A stretch of 64,000 bases of DNA from Phorcus lineatus (lineage: Eukaryota; Mollusca; Gastropoda; Trochida; Trochidae): the NCBI GenBank assembly GCA_921293015.1, contig OV121093.1:1054001-1118000 (forward strand), written 5' to 3'. Under the pieces are notes generated by a model. That model did not search any database. It was not told the origin of the DNA and saw only the letters and a program-made list of their open reading frames with translations. Position 1 is the first letter of the stretch. Every line of letters begins with the position of its first letter. Both the position numbers and the translations under genes were made by a program. Below are positions 39,001 to 51,000 of the stretch, one piece after another.

Positions 39001-42000
39001 CATCATCATCACCTCCACTTGAGTTTTATTTGCATCACAACTCACAATTTGTTACTGGTTTACAAAAGCAAGCATTGTTTGCAGTCTTGAGATTTTTCCT
39101 TTATTGCCATGAATGTTCTCGGATAGGCAGTTCCTATTTCACAAGGTCATCATAAGGCCAGAAATCCAATAAGGAATAATTTGCCAAGGAACGTTGTTTT
39201 CTTTAAAAAAAAGTATTTGACAATTTTTGTGAATTCATCTAGTTTATCACTCATCTGTTATATGTCAGTGCAAGCTGAAAAATGTTTCACAATGATTTCA
39301 AACAATGCTTGGTTTTAGAATTTGAGGATGAACTTTGATCATTTCTTTTTTTGGTAAACAATCTTCAATCAACCCTAGCAGTTGTTGAACTGTTACAGTT
39401 ACGTTTCAATTTTAACTAAACGTTGTTGAGCATGCCTTGCTCTAACCCTTTCTTGTCACTGCTACTACTACTACTACTACTTTTACTTCTACTCCTACTA
39501 CTACTGCTACTACTACTACTACTAATACTACTACTACTTTTGCTACTGCTACTACTACTGCTACTACTGCTACTGCTACTACTACTACTACTACTTTTGC
39601 TACTGCTACTACTGCTACTACTACTGCTACTGCTACTACTGCTACTGCTACTACTTTTACTACTATTGCTACTACTACTGCTACTTTTACTTCTACTGCT
39701 ACTTCTACTACTACTGCTACTACTACTGCTACTACTTTGACTACTATTGCTACTACTACTGCTACTTTTACTTCTACTGCAACTTCTACTACTACTGCTA
39801 CTACTACTGCTACTACTTCTACTACTACTGCTACTACTACTGCTACTTTTACTTCTACTCCTACTACTACTGCTACTGCTACTGCTAGTACTACTGCTAC
39901 TTCTACTACTACTGCTACTGCTACTGCTACTACTGCTACTTGACATTCTGGAATATTTGTAGTCCTTCAGAAACCCTTAACATTACTTTCATTTCAAAAG
40001 TTATCTTGTTGCTATCATGTTGAAGATTTAACGAATGTGCCATATGGATCCCTCAGAGTGTAGGGTTTAAAGGGTGAACCACCATGTAAGGACTGCAGAT
40101 AATTCTGGAATAAACCAAATGCTTGCCCTCACTTCAGTGGCGGATCCAGGAATTTTATTTTTGAAAATAAAACATTCAAAATGTGGTGTTCAAGGCCCCC
40201 CCCCCCCCCACCCCCAAAATAAAACCTTTATCCATCATTGAACATAGTTAACTCTTAACACTTAAGGTAGTTCAAAACTTCTTCCACTTCTTGAAGTTGA
40301 ATCATTGAGATAAGTTTAATTCTTCTTATTACAAAAGCAATGCTATATAAATGTAATATTAGACAAATGAAACCAAACTTCAAACATTTGAAACATGAAA
40401 TATTAAAATATTACCAAGTAACAAAATCAATTTTTAGAAATTCATGATGCTGTGTAGATGTATTGTTATGTTTGTTAGACATATGAAAATACACAATGAA
40501 AAACGTGTCCATGTAACGCATATTTAAAAACCTATGAATGTATATGGAAATGCACTGTAAAAAAAATGGGGGAAAAAAAAGAAGATAAGTTTAATCATTA
40601 TCTTAATCAGCAGCCTTGACAGAAATTCGTGTCATTGTTTTTGGGTTTTTTTCAAAAAATTTTATTCCAGCATTCAGTCAAGTACAGTGTTACATGTATA
40701 ATCATAGCTAGTCCTTATGGGTAGATGACAAAATATTTGTGATAACATATAATGGTTGCAATATATATAAAATTTTTAAACTGTTACATTGTCAAGGCAC
40801 GTGAAAGTGGAGACCATTTTTTTTTCAAATGCAAAAACATTGTGATTTTTACAAGAAATAAACTTTTCAATGGCATAGACTAGTTTGTAATTTTTAACAG
40901 CCTTTTCAAATGACAAGATTTCACCTTTAAGACTACTCAAAAAGATATGCCTTTTGCTCAACAAGATTAGGTGATTGAGTAACTTAAATCTGGCAGGAAA
41001 ACCCCAAAAAAATAGCATTTGTGTCTAGAACTATACCCATTTTTGTGTGGGTGTTAAAAAATAGTTCCATTTTCATCCAAAATTCTTTTACAAGAGTGCA
41101 AGTTATAAAAATGTGAGCCAAGTTTTCTTTCTCAAATTTACAAAATGAACAGTTATCATCATCTACTAATTTCATGGCTTTTAATTCCTTCTTGGTATAT
41201 ACTAAGCGGTGCAGAAATTTGAATTGAAATTCTAATAATTTGACATCCTTAGTTGAGCATCTGTATTGAGTAAAAATATTTTTCCAGTCTAACATAGTGA
41301 TGTCAAAATTTGCTGCCCACTTTTCACAAACTTTTGGGCTATCATTACAAGTAATTATGCAGTCGTAAAAATATCGTGACCCTTTTCCTGGTTTGAGCAA
41401 GTCTAGAACAATGTCATTTATAACCAGATTAGATTTAACAATACAGGTTTGTTGTTTAATACATTGCTTCCATAAGTCAGGAATACCAAAAACCAACTTT
41501 TGATAATCTAAAAATGTTCCTTTAATGTCATAAACCTTTTTCAGTTCATCAAAAGTCATTAGCCCACTGTATTACAAATATCCATGACACAGGACAATCC
41601 CTTATTGTACCAATTTCCAATAAAGAATATTTTATCTTTAAAGTGGTGGTTAAACCATAAAGGTTGTGATAAAATGTAATTAATGTTGTCAGGGTTACTT
41701 TTCTCTAATCTTTGATATTTGGACCAAGCATACATAATGCTTCTCCAAAAAGGATTCTTACAGTCCTTATACAAATTAATGTTGGTACCAAATGTAAAAA
41801 CTTTTTCCAAAGGGAATTGGCTTGGGTTCACAAAGTTGAGGTTTTGAGCACATTTTCTCAAATGGGATAGCTTCAATGCTTGAATAAAAGAATCAAGATC
41901 TATCATTCTAAGACCACCTTCCTCATATTTTCTAATCATATTGATTCTTTTTATCTTATCCCTTTTACCATTCCATAAGAAATCAAAAAATATTTTGTTC

Positions 42001-45000
42001 AAATCTTTAACAAAGTCTTCAGGTGGGGTAGGCAAGGCGGAAAATATATGGACCAATGTTGATAAAGCTAGGGATTTTATAACAGTTATTTTCCCAATCA
42101 AAGTTAATGATCTGTGCTTCCAAGAAGCAAGAATTCTCCTTATATTTTCAATCTTTTTTCTTTTATTTATTACCCAGAGGTCCTGTAAATCAGAATTCAA
42201 GGTGATGCCCAGAATTTCAAAATTTCCTGAGTGCCAGTCAAGTTTAAAATGTTCACAAAGTTTGAGTTTTTTACCTGCCATAGAGCCTATCCAGATGGCT
42301 TGAGTTTTATCTATATTCATTTTGAGGCCTGACATGTCATAAAATATATTAAGAGTTTCAATAGCTGCTTTAAGGCTTGACACTGAACCGTCCAGAAAAA
42401 GTTGAGTGTCATCAGCATACTGGCCTGAGTTGTATTCTTGTCCGTTTAAAGTGATACCCTTTATATCCTTATTTTGTCTTATCATACTACCAAGAATTTC
42501 AGCTACAAATAAAAATAGATAGGGGGATATAGGATCTCCTTGTCGACATCCATGTTCAATAAGAAAGGGTGGGGATAAATGCCCATTCTGTATCACATAG
42601 GAGTTGGCGTTATTGGACAAGATTGAAATTCATTTTCGAAAGTTTATTCCGAAACCAAACTTTTCAAGAACTAACATTATGAAATCTTTAGAGACTGTGT
42701 CAAAAGCTTTTTTAAAATCGACCAGCAGTAACATTCCACGTTTATTTTGTTCCTTCATTTCAAACATTATATCATAGAGAAGTCTGGTGTTATCACTTAT
42801 ACATCTGCCAGGAATAAAGCCAGTTTGATTTTCATGAATTAGAGAAGACAAAGTCTTCTTTATCCTTATCGTTAAACATGAGCTAATAATTTTGTAGACT
42901 GAATTTAAAAGTGAAATAGGCCTCCAATTTTTAAGAAGTTTTCTGTTTTTATTAGTTTTGGGAATACAAGTAATTACCCCACTATTCATTCATATTTGTG
43001 TCATTGTTGATTAAGCGCTATTTAAGCATTAATGGTATTTAAACTAGTGTTCTACTTTCAAAGTTTCCCGATCTGTTTCATGACAGGGTGTTGTCCAGGT
43101 TCTGATAAGTTGGGAAAACCTTACAGTGGCTTTCAAACAAATAAGTTTGAATGATTAGTTGAAGTTGTATCATTGTTGTAAATGGCATTGTTGATAAAGA
43201 TGTTTCTGAACAGTTCAAATGAGAAACAATTAATGAGAAAATAATTTGTTTATAGTAAAAACAAATCTGTCTATACAAAATAGTTCTTTTGCTTTGAGTA
43301 TGTAGGGGGATAAACAATTTTATAAACAATCTATCTCATTAACACCTGCACAGTTGAATCACACCAGACACATTTGGTTCAACAAGAACAACATTGCTCT
43401 CCAAGTCACGCCGCCCATTCATATTCCATTATGGTGTCAAAACCATTACTTCTTTCTGATAAATTCATCATGTGATATGATATTAAATCAATCTTAAAGA
43501 AAAACAAAGGCCTGAGAGTACAATTCAATAATGTAATTGTTTAATTGATTAAAAATGAGATTTGAAATGTTTCATCTTCTTGTATGTGACTCCTTGTCTG
43601 GAGGTTTAAAACTTAAATTTAACATTTCTAACTGTGTGCTTTACTTCAGTGAATTGGTTTGAAAGAAACGATAGGGCAACTCTATGAGTGATTATTTTAC
43701 TGAATCCTTAAAGGAGGTAATCGATAGCCGTAACAATTTCCACAGAGGTAGTCCAATGTATAAAGAGTTCAATGGGAAGTAATCTACTGCTTAAGACTAG
43801 ATGAATTTTTGCTTGAACTACTTAAGTATGGCATGTTGTTGTCTGTAAAGATGCTGTTGTTTCTGTCTAATGGTCAAATTATACCAGTCCACTGTTTCTC
43901 ACTGTTTTCCTAGAGTAAAACACTTCTTGGTTACAGCCTGTAGGGACAGACAGATCAGTGTATTATCTTTAATAGAATTAGTATGGACATTTCTGTTTAT
44001 TCACATGTCATTGATATATGAATATTCTTATACATACTTAAGTTTCCAAGTAAGACTATATAAAAATTTGAGTAGTTGGTCAGTGTTTTGAAGAATGTTT
44101 ATGCGACAATAAAACAGTACTGACATACTTGTACATTACCACTCAGACACCACATTGACATATCCATCATGATTCACAAATCAAATTTGATTTGCCCTAT
44201 TCAGATTTCAAATAGAAAATTATGCAACTTAAATCACATTAATCGCAACAACCTATAAAGCTTATGATTCTATGGTGTTAGGGATTTTATAACATCCAAA
44301 TCTCTGATTTTATAATCATAGAAATCGCTTGATTTTATTACCCTGAAAATATCTGATATTATTAACATCAAAGTCTCTGGTATTATTACCATTAAAGTCT
44401 CTGATTTTATTACCATCAAAGTCTGATATTATTACCATCAAAATCTGATATTATTACCATCAAAGTCTCTGATATTATTACCATCAAAATCTGATATTAT
44501 TACTATCAAAGTCTATGATATTATTACCATCAATGTCTGATATTATTACCATCAAAGTCTCTGATATTATTACCATGACAAACCATATTTGTATAAGAAG
44601 ACAGATGTCGCTGATTTTTTTCCTAAAAGTTCACCCAACAAAACGTTATTTTATGTTACATAGTCAGAGGGTGATAACATCTCCTAACTCAACCCTATCA
44701 TTGGTAATGTTAGACTAAATAGTCTACTTTTTAAGCAAAAAAAACTTGTTCCCAATTTTGTGTGAACATCTTTTAATCATTTGAGGTAAGGAAATAGATT
44801 GGCATGGGTTAACTTATCATTGTACATTGGTTTGCATCTTTGGATTAAAAAAAGCATTGTCTTGCAGAAATGGGAAATGTTTATTTCAGTTTTCCGGAGA
44901 TGCATTTGTATTATTTTCATCTTAAGGCCAACTACTTATTGAACACCCCATTGATGAAATTCAAGACAGACTTAAATAGTGGATGTCTCTTTTTCGTATG

Positions 45001-48000
45001 AATCAGTCTTGTGTGAGGTTTAGACATTTTCAAGCAATTCCCACACTAGTCCATATGGTACCTAAATCTTACATGGGTGAACCAAAAACGTTTCTGAATT
45101 GTGAAGGCTGCTAGATATAGAGAACTTTTGTAGGTGGTGATTGATATTACACATACCATACAAGGGAGATAAGTCATACTTTTTTTCATTACTATATTGA
45201 AAAACTCAAAAGAAACACATGAAATTATTATAATAATATTTTTACCCCTGCTCTCATAAGCTATACATTTGATGTTTATGAGAACCCCGCTTAAATTTTA
45301 ATTATTATTTATTTGTTGATAAAATGAACTTGTATATTTTTTTAATTCTGAGTTCAGGTTGTGTTATTTTTTTCAGTATAGTTTCCCTAGATTTTGTTGT
45401 CAATCACAGTTGAAGCCGCCTTTTGATCAGATTGCAGCGAACTAAATCATCATTTGAATTTCTGCCCAGTACTACGTATCTCAAACTTCAAAACTTATTC
45501 TTACATAATTAAGGCACATGATAGCAGTCTTTCCCTATGAACCAGTGTTGGCAGATTTCGATGTCCAGATCAAGCAAAGACTTTAAGCAGAGAACAGGAC
45601 GAAAGAAGATAAAGCAAAAGTTATTTTTAGCAGATCTAGATTTTGAGGTTCCAAGCTTTGCCATACGAAGACTTCAAGCCAAGGAAGCAGATTAGCACAG
45701 AACCTTGAAGTTTGGGTCCACACGAAAGTCGACGACACAGATGAAGCTGAGAATCCCTGCTCCTCAAACCAACAACTTGTTTAATTCTAATATTCTGATA
45801 ATATTCTCCCCAGCAAACGATTTCGACGACAAAACCGTGGACCCAGAAGTCTTCCCAGTGTGGGCCATCATTGTTATCGTGGTTGTTGCAGTTGTCGCAG
45901 TTATTGCCGTCATTGCCGTTGTTGTTATCAAGAAGACAAAGGGTATGAACCAGCGAGAGAAAGTTAGTGGTGCAAGAATATAGGTACCCAGGGAGGTCCG
46001 TGATATACAGTGTCACATCCAGAGGGGTGATTCATGGGTTCGAACTTTTCAATTGCTTTGGTCAATTTAATAACATGTCAAAGGCTCAACTCCTTGGTAA
46101 AGTTAACTCACCCCCTTGTCAGTAAGTGAACACACACCCACACTCCTGTCCCGTTTCAACACCCTCCTGGATCTGCCACTGAAACCTACCCTACCCATCA
46201 CTGGATCAATCAAGTTTCATAGAAAGTTATCTGTAGGTATTATATTAATTGGGAGTGTTCATAATTGTTCTAAAGCATTACAGGCATATTTTGTACACAG
46301 AAAGATTGAATTACAACTGAATAAGGGAAAAAATATTTCTATAATGGAAATATAATTATCATGGAATAAGAGGTGATGCCACTCTTCTTGTAAAATTGAA
46401 TGTAGGATTGATTATAGGAATATGTTATCTTCTTGTAACACCAAAGAGTCATTTCTTCTGTGAGACATATATTTGAAACAAACAACACTTGTTCGATGCA
46501 GAATTGAATGCCCCCCCCCCCCCCCCCCCCCCCCGACAACAGGGCATGTATAATAAAAGTACAAGTTCTGTGTATTTGAGATCAATGAGATTAGTCACTT
46601 TCGTCAGGTCTTATTTTCTATGCTCAGTTCGTCAATTGTTTTATTTTTCTAAAGCTTTCGATATAATTAAATTATTTTGAAAGAATTTTTTATCATGCCT
46701 TATGGCCTTCATAAACAGCAATCAATCTTTAGGTGATTTTTTCTCTTAGTAATAGACAGTAAGTGGAGAGTTTGTCTTCTACCTCCCTGAGAAACAACTC
46801 TTTCAAGCTGGGTGTTTTCTCAACATGTTGTGATGAAAGATACATGTATACCTTGAGTATTTTTCTTACAAATAGCTATAGAATAGCACCGCATCCCAGC
46901 AAGTAGGGACGTGAAACAAGTTTCATTTTATGGTGTATATGTATGGAATCTACTCGGAGTTTAATACACTTCGTGGGCTGAACCATTGGCCATGTTGCTG
47001 AAGAATAGCTCATGAGTTAATAATCAAGTACAACTCCCTTGGAACTTTCAATTTTTCTTTTTGTTTACGTTATTTCCTAGAATTATGTAATCTTTTTGCA
47101 ACTCTTAACCCAGTCCATTAGAATAGAAAGTTAATTCATTGTATCCCTGGAAAACTACCGTTTCGCTCATCAGACCAAAGGTGGTGTGGGCACATGGCAT
47201 GGCCAGTTGTCAAACGTCCGTACTTTTGAGAAAATCATCTTTGTAAACTGGAGCCTGAGATGTGCAGTTATCAATGTCTTACACCCAGGGTTGCAAATAT
47301 GATAGTATGGGTATGAACAGAAATGGTTAAGTCTTTGAAAAAGATTAAATTTTATCATTTTCTTGTGGTAATAAGGATTCAAACGAACCAAGGTTCATGT
47401 CTTTAGAGAACAAATATTCAAGCTAAAACATAAGATCAACTTGCTGGTTATTGTACAGTTGGAGCTCATTGAGGACAGCTGGTCAGAGTTGGGCGTAGTG
47501 TGCTTAATTGCTTTTGTACTGGTATTAAGGTGTAAAACCTCAATGGATGGTGTACAGGGAGGTTGTGGTTAGTTGGGGAGGGGATACAAAGTTGTTTTCA
47601 ACATTTTTATGATTGTTGTGTTTTTTATAATGACTAGTTGCATGTTATTTAACTGGTATTTTCACACGCAAGTCTTTCGCTTTAAAATTTTTATTTAAAA
47701 AACTGATGAGTTACAGAGCCAATGGCTCTAATTTTACATGTAAATACTCAAGCATTAATAACAATTTTTGTGGAACCAAATGTGAAAAAGATTATCCTTC
47801 AGTTATAATGCATATCAAATATAGTGATTAAAATGTGTATGATTATATGCCTCTATTTCTGGATCATAATACCTCCACAAACCAAGAACACATGTATCTG
47901 CACGTGCTCATGTCTAACTTTCCATTTCTCTCGAAACTCGATTTCTTCTTCCTTTGCGTACAACTAATGTGGTGGGGCAATGATACAACTAATGCCGTGG

Positions 48001-51000
48001 GACATCAACTCACGCCGTGGGGCAATGATGAAACTTATGTCGTGGGGCTATTATACATATAATGCCATGGGACAATTATGCACCTCTGGCGTGGGGCAAT
48101 GATACAACTCATGTCGTGGGCCAAAGTTCATTGGCATTCATGTCTCAAAAAGTAGATGACCCATTTGAACAGATCGTAAGAAATGAAAACCGATGAAGCC
48201 GATGAAATATTGAAGTTGTAAAGTGACTCCTCAAATAAAGAATCTATTTTATGGTTACATTTCGAGTATGCCATCTGATATTTAATACTATGTTACCCCT
48301 TGTGATACTTTCAGTCTTTTTATTCTATTGAATTCAATGCTTGGCATGTTGATGGTAACCTGAATATTGTTATTGTTTTAACAGTTTGCATGTGTTTGAG
48401 ACGTTTGCGAATATTTTTTTTTAATTTGCATGTGATAATATATGTGATGATAGTTACATCTGAACTGTTATTAACTGAACATGTTCTTGAACCATAGCAC
48501 AACCGGTAACATTTTCTAGAATCAAAGTTTACCTTTGAATTAATTAGAATAGAAACATGTATTGAGATATTGTACAATGTGAATTTGTTCAAGGATAAAA
48601 ATTCGTGAATTCCTATAGGGAATTGCTTTGCTATGTGAGAAGATGCACGATTGTTCCATGTAAACTTCCCATCAAGGCATAATTCACACCAACCGTGAGC
48701 ACTTGCTAATGAAAGTCTTGCTGTTGGCACTAAGCAGCAAGGTTTAATTAGCTTATGATGGGACTGGTGTGAGCCGAATCTTGCTGGGGTAGTCAGTAAG
48801 TCAGTGCATGTCTATATGACTAGTGCAACAAGAGGTCAACATCTCGAGATAACTTCTTTAGCTTTGAGTTACTTTCAACAGAAAACAGTTTGATTTGCCC
48901 ACAATTCTGATTTCGAACCCAGTGTTTTTTTCTGGAACACTTCATTTCACATTAATTAAATTTTGGGAATTTTGGTTTATCTTATCGTATTTGCTTTTTT
49001 GATATGTTTATTTTTTGAAAATGCAGAATATTAAATTCTTTTACGATTATTTATTTATAATTAACATTTATTTTTTTATAACTCTAATTAGTGTCTAACT
49101 TTCGAATTTCCCATCCTTTCTATATTTTGTAGTCTCTAGTGTTTAATAATGAGAACAATGTCAATAACGAAAAGCTTCATCTATCAAATGACCAATTTGT
49201 TACATATCTAATCGACAAGTTTATCATCTTTTGAGTCATTATCACTTCATCATTTCTACCCTGAGAAAGACTCCCAATTAACTCAAGCTCTGTCTTCACC
49301 ACTTTCAGGCTACTCACCCCCTCAAGATCAGCATGAAGCGCAGTCTTTGTAGCACGAGTGTTTGTACACGCACATGTGTTCCCGTGCATGTGCATTTCAA
49401 GTCATCATCATCATAAATGTGTGCTGTAGGAACTAACATCGCGACCTTGAACTCCCCGTGCCATAATGCTGACTCTTATGTTTAGCAGGGTCAAAACTCC
49501 GACCTTGTCATCTTTGAAGGTCAAATGTACATTTGTGACATATTGGTTGCATTTGAGGTTTCTTATTTCGATCACCTATCAGGTCAAAAGTCAAACGTAA
49601 CCTTGACCTCCTTTTCCTTGTTTTGTATTTTGTAATACTGGATTTGTTACAAGAGCTTTGACCCAGTCTCCTTGTGTGCTGATCAACACATGGCCTCGCA
49701 CATGTCAAGGTCATTTATGTGGCAGATTATTATCAAAACAGTGCATGGTTTTGCTTTCGTGTCGTTTTGAGCACAGTCATTGTAAAGGAATTCCAATCGT
49801 TTCGTCTCAAAATTTAGAATTTATATTAGGCTATATATAAATCCAAATGCATGAACATTGGCATCAACATGTGTATCTCCGTTTTGGTGTCAATTTACAC
49901 ATTTATGGTGAATATGATATCCGTCGATATTTTTTATTGTTGTAAAAGCTGTTATTTTCTTCTTCATAGACTGCGAAGAACCATTGATTTTAATAATCGC
50001 CGAATAATTGGAAACGTTCATTATTTTGGGTAATGACCCCGTTTGGTCTATAAAAAAACATGTAAACATCGCTTTTAGCTAAATTATTACAGTGTGGCCC
50101 AACTCGTACTTTGAATATTTTTTTAAAGAAAAGGTGTTTGTAATCAGATACTAAATTTTCTTGTGTATTCGGATTGACGTCTTTTATGAATATCATTTAT
50201 ATCGGATTTTCCTCTAAAAGTCATTTTCATAAATAAAAAAAATAATGGCAGTTTTTCTTTTTTTTCTCCATCCCAATGGTGTAGCTGGTAGACGTGTCTG
50301 AGTTATGGGCAAGTTGACCTGTCTGTACACGTACGTATTTTCTGTACACTTACGTAGCATGAATCAAGTTGACAGGCAATATGCAACCTACCATGTTCCT
50401 TCTCAAAACGAGGCAATCCGTTAGCAGGTTCTACACTTACTTTCATTGGCCCATTTTTGACCTTTGTTTTAAAGATATGTTTGGCAGATAGTGAAAATTG
50501 CGTCAGAGAATACCAAGTAAACTCATCACTTTAATCAACATCCGTGTCCAGGTGAAAAATAATATTTTTAAAAAAAAACCGGATCTCACTGTCGCTACAC
50601 GATTTGATTATGATATGTCAGGTCAGGTCTTGTTTTGAAATCAAATACTCTACATAGCAGAAGATAGCGAAATTGTTCCATTTTGTGCTGATGCTGATTG
50701 GTTAGGGGTCAAAGTAAAGAAAGAGAGAACCTACAAGATATCCGAGTTCAACAACGTCTGCAAAATCCTTAAAGGTCTGAGCGATATTTTTGACACAAGA
50801 AATCAGTGAACAAACGCCACTCGGGAGACTTAACCGCACCCTCAGCTATATAATCATTGCCAATTACACATCGATAGCTCCCTTTTAAACAGAAATCGGG
50901 ATGTGAAATGCCGTTATCTAACAACGAAGTTGTATGAAAAAGTCATCTTTCCCGATTTGCTTGGTATACGTATATATTTTATAATCACCAAAAATTTAGG

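Noticed and set aside
39416-39962. Poly-Ser, poly-Leu and poly-Thr open frames
   Set aside because: Products of a trinucleotide tract open in several frames at once.
45942-45944. Alternative donor G/gtatga for the transmembrane exon
   Set aside because: It leaves phase 1, and joining to 53261 would give an immediate TGA. The donor at 45962 gives phase 0 and a coherent tail.
45636-46016. 126-codon minus-strand frame
   Set aside because: It is the complement of the transmembrane exon (the run of valine codons). It has no features of its own and the plus strand has good splice sites.
50270-50330. Possible tRNA-like segment with GGTGTAGCTGGTAGACG
   Set aside because: Box A is approximate, no box B (GGTTCRANNCC) follows, and no cloverleaf can be drawn.
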